NCBI GenBank assembly: GCA_037132015.1 | Contig: JBAXPW010000057.1 | Coordinates: 1-9,742 of the forward strand | DNA from: JBAXPW01 sp037132015 | Lineage (GTDB): Bacteria > Patescibacteriota > Microgenomatia > UBA1406 > GWC2-37-13 | DNA length: 9,742 nt | Direction: 5' to 3' | Part shown: one piece after another, positions 1 to 5,086 of the stretch | How the letters are laid out: each line of letters opens with the position of its first letter | Numbering within the stretch: position 1 is the stretch's first letter | Made by a program: the position numbers and the translations under genes | Notes under the pieces: generated by a model | Told to the model about the DNA's origin: nothing | Seen by the model: the letters and a program-made list of their open reading frames with translations, nothing else | Database searches by the model: none

Positions 1-407
1 ACTTCCTGCACCGGTTTTATATACTTCTGCACATTATGTATTGTACCTTCTACGAGGGCTTCGAGTTCTCGCCTTGACAAAACTTTTGGATCTACTATAA
101 TCCCTCCCTTACCTCCTCCATATGGTAACCCAACTACCGCACATTTGACAGACATGAGAGTGGCTAGAGCCATAACTTCCTCACGTGAAACATTTGGATG
201 AAATCGGATACCACCCTTGTATGGTCCTAAAGCACTATTATGTTGAACACGATATCCCTTAAAAACATTAATACTAAAATCATCCCTTCGCAATGGAATT
301 GAAAATTCATGCACATACTCTGGTTCAATTATTCTCTCTATCTCACTTTTTGAAAGTCCTATCGCCTCTCCTGCTGTTCGTATTATAGATCGGGCACTTT
401 CTAACAT
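1..407 (-). CDS. gdhA: Glutamate dehydrogenase (Glu/Leu/Phe/Val dehydrogenase family), N-terminal part, cut by window edge
   Basis: The gene enters from the left edge; only the first 135 residues are visible. Such enzymes interconvert glutamate and 2-oxoglutarate plus ammonia with NAD(P) in the cytoplasm. The visible part is the dimerisation/substrate domain: PYKGGIRFHP (about residues 62-71), MSVK (85-88) and LPYGGGKGGI (94-103), the family signature with the catalytic lysine at 100. The Rossmann NAD(P) domain would lie outside the window, so coenzyme preference cannot be judged. I chose the ATG at 407 because AAGGAG sits 5 bases upstream of it; an in-frame ATG at 431 (adding MSKQQGEI) has no such site. 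This is the clearest Shine-Dalgarno start in the window, so the organism uses SD-led as well as leaderless starts. Family assignment is firm; substrate glutamate rather than a branched amino acid is likely. Confidence 0.93.
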   Translation of the reverse strand, partial: MLESARSIIRTAGEAIGLSKSEIERIIEPEYVHEFSIPLRRDDFSINVFKGYRVQHNSALGPYKGGIRFHPNVSREEVMALATLMSVKCAVVGLPYGGGKGGIIVDPKVLSRRELEALVEGTIHNVQKYIKPVQE

Positions 408-474
408 TATTTCTCCTTGTTGTTTTGACATTGTTGGAATATTTGAAATATATAATAAAAACGTTTCGCAAATT

Positions 475-480
475 AGTATA
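475..480 (-). promoter_or_regulatory. Possible -10 box for glutamate dehydrogenase
   Basis: Read on the minus strand this is TATACT, 5 of 6 matches to TATAAT, which would start RNA near 468 and leave a leader of about 60 bases before the ATG at 407. No good -35 box lies 16-18 bp upstream; that position is occupied by the palindrome at 486-519. A regulator bound to the palindrome could therefore compete with or replace -35 recognition. Sequence match only. Confidence 0.3.
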
Positions 481-485
481 TACCC

Positions 486-519
486 TTCGTAGCTTAAAAT
501 GAGCATTTTAGCTTACGAA
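486..519. repeat. Long imperfect palindrome between gdh and trxB
   Basis: The arms TTCGTAGCTTAAAATG (486-501) and CATTTTAGCTTACGAA (504-519) face each other across 2 bases. Folded, they pair over 16 positions with one C-C mismatch and two G-T wobbles. Short TATAC/GTATA flanks (about 479-483 and 521-525) extend the symmetry beyond small bulges. No T-run follows on either strand, so it is not a standard intrinsic terminator. It sits just upstream of the candidate gdh -10 box, which fits a protein-binding operator. It could instead help end trxB transcripts or act as an RNA hairpin. Confidence 0.6.
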
Positions 520-657
520 AGTATATGTTGATTATAAAATAAACACAAAACAATATATATAAACAACAATACAATATACCTGAAAATATGATAAGATAAT
601 GCTTGATAATTATAGGGCTATTTCACCTATTTTATTATAAGTCATATTTAATATGCC

Positions 658-1674
658 TCATGTTTTACTTTCCAACCATCGCTCGGCATCAAGTGCAGAC
701 GCGACTCCCATACCCGATGCAGTGGATGCCTGTTTATATATATGGTCAACACAATCGCCTGCTCCAAAAACTCCCTGAACTGATGTCATAGTTTGCCAAT
801 TAAAATCAAATTCATTTATATCAACTTTTGACTTTAGACCTTCGACTTTTGACTCTTTCGCATATTGTACCGCTATTGTACCTGACGTTAATATATATCC
901 CTTAGCATCCATCTGTACTTTTCCAGCAAAAATATCAGTATCGGGTTTATGTCCGATCGCCACAAATATGCCTTGAAGTAAAATATCCTTTGTTTCCAAC
1001 TTCCCTTCAGGATTGGTGATATTCAAACGTATTCCTTCGACAACATTTTGACCTAAAACATCTTCTACTTGAGCATTATAAATAACTTCAACCTTCGGAT
1101 TTTCCAGAGCTTTTTTCTGCATAATTTTTGACGCACGGAAAGAATCTCGTCGATGAATCAAAAATACCTTAGACGCAAATTTTGTGAGAAATATTGCTTC
1201 TTCAAGTGCAGAGTCTCCTCCTCCAATCACAGCTACAATTTTATTTTTGAAAAAAAATCCATCACAAGTTGCGCATGCAGATATACCTTTACCTCGTAAT
1301 CGAGTCTCAGATTCAAGACCCATCCAAAGTGCTCGAGCACCAGTTGCAATTATTACCGCTTTAGTTTGAATTTCTCCACTGGATGTTTTAATCTTTAATA
1401 CTTCTCCTGAAAAATCAACATCCAATACATTTTCATTTTTGATAATGCCACCAAAATTCCCGACTTGTTTACGAAGGGTCTCTACTAATTGAGATCCCAT
1501 TATTTGCTCTTGTCCGGGAAAATTCTCTACTTCTGAAGTTAGCATCAACTGACCTCCGGGAGGTGAACCAGCGATCACTAATGGAGATAGATTTGCACGT
1601 GCATTGTATAAACCTGCTGACAATCCAGCCATTCCCCCACCTATTATTACCACGTTCTGTATTTCATTTTTCAT
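658..1674 (-). CDS. trxB: Thioredoxin-disulfide reductase (FAD-dependent)
   Basis: Low-molecular-weight thioredoxin reductase: NADPH reduces FAD, then the redox disulfide, then thioredoxin, in the cytoplasm. In order: FAD-binding GGGMAG (residues 12-17), redox pair C134-A-T-C137 followed by DG, NADPH Rossmann motif GGGDSA (151-156), HRRDSFRAS (174-182, the usual NADPH phosphate-binding stretch) and second FAD motif GAGD (304-307), then QASTASGMG. All key residues are intact. At 338 residues it is longer than the usual 310-320 because of an insertion at about residues 270-293, encoded partly by a 7-bp tandem repeat. I start at the ATG at 1674, which directly precedes the FAD motif and coincides with the transcription start predicted from a -35/-10 pair just upstream. 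Longer readings (ATG 1683, TTG 1710) would overlap that promoter. It is transcribed alone, towards gdh. Confidence 0.96.
   Translation of the reverse strand: MKNEIQNVVIIGGGMAGLSAGLYNARANLSPLVIAGSPPGGQLMLTSEVENFPGQEQIMGSQLVETLRKQVGNFGGIIKNENVLDVDFSGEVLKIKTSSGEIQTKAVIIATGARALWMGLESETRLRGKGISACATCDGFFFKNKIVAVIGGGDSALEEAIFLTKFASKVFLIHRRDSFRASKIMQKKALENPKVEVIYNAQVEDVLGQNVVEGIRLNITNPEGKLETKDILLQGIFVAIGHKPDTDIFAGKVQMDAKGYILTSGTIAVQYAKESKVEGLKSKVDINEFDFNWQTMTSVQGVFGAGDCVDHIYKQASTASGMGVASALDAERWLESKT
820..854 (-). repeat. Degenerate heptanucleotide tandem repeat inside trxB
   Basis: Five consecutive 7-bp units can be read on the plus strand with consensus TTTGACT (two exact copies, three with one to three changes). 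Because 7 is not a multiple of 3, the repeat encodes a changing peptide, ESKVEGLKSKVD, at about residues 274-285 of TrxB. The frame is preserved by the total insertion length. It lies just before the second FAD motif, where TrxB proteins normally have a short loop. A two-unit echo of the same word (ACTTTTGACC) occurs near 6671-6681. Confidence 0.7.
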
Positions 1675-1681
1675 ATGAATC

Positions 1682-1710
1682 ATTCTAGTTGTTAACTTCT
1701 TTCTTTGCAA
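1682..1710 (-). promoter_or_regulatory. trxB promoter, apparently giving a leaderless mRNA
   Basis: On the minus strand there is a -35 box TTGCAA (1710-1705, 4 of 6), a spacer of exactly 17 bp, and a -10 box TAGAAT (1687-1682, 5 of 6). RNA would start at about 1675-1674, which is the ATG itself. No Shine-Dalgarno site precedes that ATG. The match supports both the promoter and the choice of trxB start. Confidence 0.6.
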
Positions 1711-1950
1711 CCAGAGAGAACAAAAATCCGTAACTATGTAATGAGAATAAGATAAATTTTTTTGAACAAAAATCTCTTAAATATGTATTCGTTTTGATAT
1801 ATTTAATATATTTTATATACTTTTTGTTATAGTCTATTTAATGAAATAAATTCTAAATCATTGTTTTTCTTCTATCAGAAAGTATGATAAATACCTCAAG
1901 TCATGGGAGTCAATTTAAGAGAGTTTTTTGCATCGAGCACTACTATACCA

Positions 1951-2178
1951 CTACAGATTTATCACACGCTCAACTATCTGTTTCATTTTTTCTGTATCAC
2001 TTTTGAAAATATAAGAATCAAGATTTTCTATAACCAATTCCTTTGACAAACCATCAAGAGCTTTTTTTACTGCTGATATTTGTTGAAGTACGTCCGTAAC
2101 ATTTCTCTTTTCAACTATCATTTTTTGAATTCCTTTTAACTGACCTATCATTCTGTTAAATCTTTTTTCTGTTTCCAT
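1951..2178 (-). CDS. CsoR/FrmR-family (DUF156) transcriptional repressor lacking the canonical sensor residues
   Basis: A 75-residue all-helical repressor. The family forms tetramers that bind operator DNA and release it on binding copper, nickel, formaldehyde or persulfide. The family core is plain: RFNRMIGQLKGIQKMI (residues 6-21) and VLQQISAVKKALDGL (30-44). The sensing positions, normally Cys, His and Cys, align with Val27, Asn52 and Tyr56, and the protein has no cysteine or histidine at all, so it should not sense the usual signals by the usual route. I start at the ATG at 2178; the open frame runs on to 2271, but that extension would cover the promoter and operator and has no family similarity. 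RNA should start almost at the ATG. It stands alone, with no copper ATPase or thiol gene next to it; trxB lies 277 bp downstream on the same strand. Its target beyond itself is unknown. Confidence 0.85.
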   Translation of the reverse strand: METEKRFNRMIGQLKGIQKMIVEKRNVTDVLQQISAVKKALDGLSKELVIENLDSYIFKSDTEKMKQIVERVINL

Positions 2179-2182
2179 ATAT

Positions 2183-2213
2183 ATACTGTATACCAGTATG
2201 GAGTATTTGTCAA
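2183..2213 (-). promoter_or_regulatory. csoR-like gene promoter with embedded operator
   Basis: Minus strand: consensus -35 TTGACA (2213-2208), 17 bp spacer, -10 TACAGT (2190-2185), predicting an RNA start at about 2178, the ATG. Filling the space between and overlapping the -10 is a 24-bp pseudopalindrome (2183-2206) of form ATACT-N2-ATAC-N2-GTAT-N2-AGTAT, with 9 of 12 positions symmetric. AT-rich ends around an interrupted, symmetric centre resemble operators known for CsoR-type repressors. Autorepression by blocking RNA polymerase is the natural reading. Confidence 0.65.
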
Positions 2214-2243
2214 CATTTCCCGCATAATACCACATATCATTAG

Positions 2244-2272
2244 TTATCCACAAATAATGTTTTTTATCCACT
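2244..2272 (+). promoter_or_regulatory. Two DnaA-box-like 9-mers in the divergent csoR/2327 region
   Basis: TTATCCACA (2244-2252) is an exact match to the strong bacterial DnaA box; TTATCCACT (2264-2272) differs at one base. They have the same orientation and their starts are 20 bp apart, close to two helical turns. They lie upstream of both divergent promoters. They could make one or both genes DnaA-responsive, or be part of a replication-related site. No dnaA or dnaN gene is in the window, and coincidence is possible in AT-rich DNA. Confidence 0.4.
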
Positions 2273-2304
2273 CTTTATTTTCCTGTGTTTTGCACTTGCA
2301 TTTA

Positions 2305-2326
2305 TAGATAGATAGATAGATAGATA
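2305..2326 (+). repeat. TAGA tetranucleotide microsatellite abutting a start codon
   Basis: Five and a half perfect copies of TAGA end at the base before the ATG at 2327, occupying the place where a ribosome-binding site or the leaderless -10 region would be. Such tracts gain and lose units by slippage. Loss or gain here would move upstream elements relative to the start by 4 bp without changing the protein. Confidence 0.85.
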
Positions 2327-3034
2327 ATGAAATTTATGTCAACACCTGAATTTTCTTCTCAACCACCCCAACAACCAGAAGATCTATCACAATCGACACA
2401 AGAATCTGAACAGGATCCCTACGTATTCAATAATATGGGTGAATTGATAAATTGGCTCACACCATCGGGTATGGGACGCGCGATCACTCAACGACAACAA
2501 GTTGGGACAAAAATGATTCCTCCTTCGCAAAATGAAAGACTACTAGCTAGAATGGAGGGTCCTTATGATGCACGTCCTACCTTACAGGCAGATTATGATG
2601 ATGTGCCCGTTGCTTATGTTCTCCAAACAGGAGTTAGTGGCGAAATACTATATCTATCAAACACTGGAAGAGTTGTTCAAATGTCATATGATCCAAATCG
2701 ATCTACCGTTTTTCACAGATCAATTGCTCCTAGTTTACAGCCTTATGATTCATTCATTACAATTGACTTTAGCACAACAGGGCAACAAGTTGATGAACTC
2801 ATTCTTGATAGGATGGTGAACCATGCGGGTGCTACAATCACTGATGGAGCAGATCAACCTGAAATAATACGTAAATCACTTCCCAAAGCTATTGAGTTTG
2901 GGAGAAAAGAACTAAAAAGAAGAGCAACAAATAAAGCTATTGTAGAACAAGCTACTCTCCAACTTTTTAGTGATTTTAGAAGACAACTTAGTATTCCTCC
3001 CGATGAAAATAACACTCCTCCACCCCAAGAATAA
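2327..3034 (+). CDS. Hypothetical protein, 235 residues, Gln/Pro-rich ends
   Basis: I do not recognise this protein. It has a disordered, acidic, Gln/Ser/Pro-rich start (residues 1-32), a central region with regularly spaced hydrophobic residues that look like beta strands (about 94-150), a basic, probably helical stretch FGRKELKRRATNKAIVEQA (191-209), and a Pro-rich acidic tail (223-235). There is no signal peptide or membrane segment and no cysteine, so it is probably cytoplasmic; the basic helix could touch nucleic acid, but that is a guess. Start: the ATG at 2327 has no Shine-Dalgarno site and follows the TAGA tract; a second in-frame ATG at 2336 is equally unsupported. A weak -35 TTGCAC (2289-2294) with a poor -10 inside the repeat would again give a near-leaderless RNA. 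Coding is supported by length, by a consistent codon pattern and by a terminator shared with rho. Confidence 0.75.
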   Translation: MKFMSTPEFSSQPPQQPEDLSQSTQESEQDPYVFNNMGELINWLTPSGMGRAITQRQQVGTKMIPPSQNERLLARMEGPYDARPTLQADYDDVPVAYVLQTGVSGEILYLSNTGRVVQMSYDPNRSTVFHRSIAPSLQPYDSFITIDFSTTGQQVDELILDRMVNHAGATITDGADQPEIIRKSLPKAIEFGRKELKRRATNKAIVEQATLQLFSDFRRQLSIPPDENNTPPPQE

Positions 3035-3114
3035 CTCTCAATTATAACCCCAAATACGCCTCTTATCTGCGTTTCTATGACATGTTTTAATATTGCCATA
3101 AGAGATTATATGCA

Positions 3115-3143
3115 CAAAAAAACAGCCCTTGCGGGCTGTTTTT
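3115..3143. terminator. Bidirectional intrinsic terminator between the 2327 gene and rho
   Basis: ACAGCCC (3122-3128), loop TTGC, GGGCTGT (3133-3139), flanked by a run of seven A on the left and five T on the right. On the minus strand the hairpin is followed by seven T, 24 bases after the rho stop; on the plus strand by five T, about 90 bases after the 2327 gene stop. It serves both converging genes, so the gene for the termination factor itself ends at a Rho-independent site. Confidence 0.92.
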
Positions 3144-3162
3144 ATAATAAGGATATCGACTC

Positions 3163-4719
3163 TTATTTCTTCAAACTATCAAGAAATTCTTTATTTGTCT
3201 TCACTTTTGTCAACTTATCACACATAGCGGTGATACGCTCTTCCTGTGAAGTAAACAAAGATAACATACGACGAAGTGTGGTAACACGAGCATATGTCTC
3301 TTTATCAAATAAAAGCTCTTCATGACGAGTTCCCGATTTCTCTATATCAATAGCTGGGAAAAATCGTTTTTCTGCTAATTTACGATCAAGATGAACCTCG
3401 AGATTACCCGTACCTTTGAACTCTTCATAGATAAGATCATCCATACGTGATTCTGTGCCTATGAGCGCTGTACCAATGATGGTAAGACTTCCACCCTCTT
3501 CACAGTTACGAGCTGCACCAAGGAATTTTTTTGCTGGAAATAATGCTGATGGATCAAATCCACCAGACATGGTACGTCCTGATCCTGTAACAGATAAGTT
3601 AAATGCTCGTGCCAATCGCGTAACAGAATCTAATAAAATTACTACATTATAGCCCATCTCAACTAGTCGTTTTGCGCGGTCCATAGCGAGATTAGCTACC
3701 TTAACTTGTTGACGAGGTGATTCATCAAAATGAGATGCGGCTACTTCACCCTTTATAAATCGTTTGATCTCTGTAACTTCTTCTGGTCGTTCACCTATCA
3801 AGATTGCCATAAGCATGGCATCTGGATAATTTGTCGAAATAGCAGTTGCCATTTCTTTGAGAAATGTTGTTTTTCCTGCTTTTGGTTGTGAAACGATCAA
3901 AGCCCGTTGACCAAAGCCCACTGGAGCAATCAAATCTACTATTCTTGTTGAAAGAATATCCGGTGTTGTCTCGAGCACGATTTGTTTGTTTGGATGCAAC
4001 GATGTTAGCGCATCAAATTGCTTTCTTTGACGACTTTCTTCTTCGGTGATTTCTTTTCCGTTTATTTTTTTTATAAGTAATAAACTGTGAAATCTCTCAC
4101 CCTCTTTTGGAGGTCGTGCCAATCCTTCTACTTCATCACCGCGTCGAAGCCAAAAGCGACGGATTTGAGATGTAGATACATAGATATCTTGATTGGGATT
4201 TATTGCATAATCCTGTCTAAGAAATCCATATCCTCCAAATGTAACATCAAGAATACCTTTTGCAGGATAACTGATTTTTAGATCTTCTTTTAATCGATCA
4301 TCAATACTTTCTTGAGATTTTCCTTCAACATTTGATGGCTGTTGCTCAAAATTTGATTCATTCTGCTCATAAGATGGAGCTTTAGATTCATATCTTGACG
4401 CACTTCCTTCATATCGTGTTGGTCGTGATGATGGACGAGAGCCTGATCGTGATACCGGACGAGAAGAAGAACGTGATTGAGGACGAGACATTGGTCGTGA
4501 TGATGGACGCGATTGAGGACGAGACATTGGTCGTTCCTCACGAGCTGGAGCCACTTCTCTATTCTCTGAATAAGAAGGTGCTGGTGCTACTGGTTTTGTA
4601 CTAACATCATCCATAATCATAATTGGTTTTTCTTCGTAGATATCAAGCATGCTACTGACATCGAGTGTTTGATCATGCTCTTCTGGGGCTACGTTGGAAG
4701 TTGGTTTTTTTAATGACAT
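3163..4719 (-). CDS. rho: Transcription termination factor Rho with long disordered N-terminal extension
   Basis: Hexameric RNA-dependent ATPase/translocase that ends transcription. At 518 residues it is about 100 longer than E. coli Rho (419). Residues 1-145 are extra and look disordered, including a Ser/Arg/Pro repeat at about 64-101. Then the RNA-binding OB fold (about 153-220: GILDVTFGGYGFLR, DIYVS.SQIRRF, GLARPPKEGERF). The ATPase core has Walker A QPKAGKTT (278-285), the ERPEEV element (310-315), Walker B VVILLDS (359-365), Q-loop SGRTMSGGFDPSAL (379-392), R-loop FKGTGN (434-439) and the C-terminal SGTRHEELL. Catalytic residues appear intact. The start at 4719 has no Shine-Dalgarno site; the leader there is pyrimidine-rich. 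It is transcribed alone from a good promoter about 25 bp upstream and ends at a strong hairpin. Identification is certain; the role of the extension is not. Confidence 0.98.
   Translation of the reverse strand: MSLKKPTSNVAPEEHDQTLDVSSMLDIYEEKPIMIMDDVSTKPVAPAPSYSENREVAPAREERPMSRPQSRPSSRPMSRPQSRSSSRPVSRSGSRPSSRPTRYEGSASRYESKAPSYEQNESNFEQQPSNVEGKSQESIDDRLKEDLKISYPAKGILDVTFGGYGFLRQDYAINPNQDIYVSTSQIRRFWLRRGDEVEGLARPPKEGERFHSLLLIKKINGKEITEEESRQRKQFDALTSLHPNKQIVLETTPDILSTRIVDLIAPVGFGQRALIVSQPKAGKTTFLKEMATAISTNYPDAMLMAILIGERPEEVTEIKRFIKGEVAASHFDESPRQQVKVANLAMDRAKRLVEMGYNVVILLDSVTRLARAFNLSVTGSGRTMSGGFDPSALFPAKKFLGAARNCEEGGSLTIIGTALIGTESRMDDLIYEEFKGTGNLEVHLDRKLAEKRFFPAIDIEKSGTRHEELLFDKETYARVTTLRRMLSLFTSQEERITAMCDKLTKVKTNKEFLDSLKK
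4475..4534 (-). repeat. Coding 36-bp repeat in the Rho extension
   Basis: A 24-bp segment at 4475-4498 recurs exactly at 4511-4534, an offset of 36 bp or 12 codons. It encodes alternating SRPM-SRPQ-SRPS type units, and looser copies continue to about 4430. The near-identical DNA, not just protein, indicates recent expansion by slippage or recombination, so the number of units may differ among strains. Confidence 0.8.
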
Positions 4720-4743
4720 AAAAGGAGAAAAAATTAATAATAA

Positions 4744-4772
4744 ATTATAAAAACATACTGTTAATATTTGAA
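4744..4772 (-). promoter_or_regulatory. rho promoter
   Basis: Minus strand: -35 TTCAAA (4772-4767, 4 of 6), 17 bp spacer, perfect -10 TATAAT (4749-4744). RNA would start at about 4737, giving a leader of about 18 bases that is almost all pyrimidine next to the start codon and contains CTCCTTTT, the same sense as the 3' end of 16S rRNA rather than its complement. Translation must start without SD pairing. Confidence 0.55.
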
Positions 4773-4878
4773 AACATATGAAGCTATAGATGCTCTAATG
4801 ATATTCATAATACGTGTTACTTTTGAGGTTATTTTTTGAAAAATAGTACTTGAGAAGATCTCGAACAAAATATCTATT

Positions 4879-4953
4879 AAAAAGATCCTCCTGCTGGGAT
4901 GTGCTGAAACTTTTTCCCTAAATTGGGAAGGGTTGAGTGCGATTATGATACCA
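4879..4953 (-). ncRNA. Possible small RNA or distal rho leader (speculative)
   Basis: Minus strand: an extended -10 element TGGTATCAT (4953-4945) would start RNA near 4938. The RNA would contain hairpin TTCCC-AATTTA-GGGAA (about 4914-4930) and a weak ATCC/GGAT stem followed by a five-T run (4883-4879), roughly 60 bases in all. No known RNA family is recognised. The segment could equally be an upstream part of a long rho leader, or just regulatory DNA. Confidence 0.2.
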
Positions 4954-4978
4954 CGGTAACAAAATACGACACCTGATT

Positions 4979-4997
4979 TTCAACAAATCTTGTTGAA
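4979..4997. repeat. Perfect 8-bp-arm inverted repeat
   Basis: TTCAACAA (4979-4986), spacer ATC, TTGTTGAA (4990-4997). No T-run follows, so it is not a terminator. Its 19-bp size and location 90 bp upstream of the 5087 gene fit a dimeric repressor site, but no second copy was noticed in the window and no cognate regulator is apparent. Confidence 0.5.
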
Positions 4998-5069
4998 TTA
5001 CCCCTAAAGTTTATGAAAATGTAAAGAAAAAGATTTCAAAAATGTCCCTGTGGGAGGATCAATTTGTAG

Positions 5070-5075
5070 TATACT
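5070..5075 (+). promoter_or_regulatory. Possible -10 box of the 5087-fmt operon
   Basis: TATACT, 5 of 6 to consensus, placing the RNA start near 5082 and leaving only about 5 bases before the ATG at 5087. No -35 box is visible at 16-18 bp. The GGAGG at 5053-5057 is about 30 bases from the ATG, too far to act as its ribosome-binding site. Confidence 0.3.
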
Positions 5076-5086
5076 AGAGATCATAT

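Larger units (their letters stand above)
4773..5086. other. Gene-free divergent region between rho and the 5087 gene
   Basis: About 310 bp without a credible coding frame on either strand. It holds the inverted repeat at 4979-4997, a GC-richer segment at about 4879-4953 with two small hairpins, and the word GGAGGATC facing outwards on opposite strands (GATCCTCC at 4884-4891, GGAGGATC at 5053-5060). A candidate -10 for the plus-strand gene lies at 5070-5075. The rest is plain AT-rich DNA. Confidence 0.6.

Noticed and set aside
643..655. CATATT-T-AATATG palindrome just after the trxB stop as a terminator
   Set aside because: All-AT stem of 6 bp with no T-run; too weak to call.
603..791. Plus-strand frame opposite the end of trxB, and similar frames at 2565, 2854, 4290, 4395 and 6728
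   Set aside because: They lie in other frames or strands of well-identified or better-supported genes, have low-complexity or implausible composition and no start signals.
1675..1710. TTG (1710) or ATG (1683) start for trxB
   Set aside because: Both fall inside the promoter that predicts RNA starting at 1674; the family N-terminus fits the 1674 start.
1884..1913. Minus-strand TTGACT, 18 bp, TATCAT as a second upstream trxB promoter
   Set aside because: Reasonable match, but it would create a 200-base leader without a gene or recognisable RNA, and a better-placed promoter lies at the trxB start. Cannot be excluded.
2179..2271. N-terminal extension of the csoR-like frame (31 extra residues from an ATG-type start at 2271)
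   Set aside because: It would translate through the -35, operator and -10, has no family similarity, and the family N-terminus fits the ATG at 2178.
4430..4540. Repeats in rho as a CRISPR-like array
   Set aside because: The repeat is in frame, encodes SRP units, and has no unique spacers of constant length.
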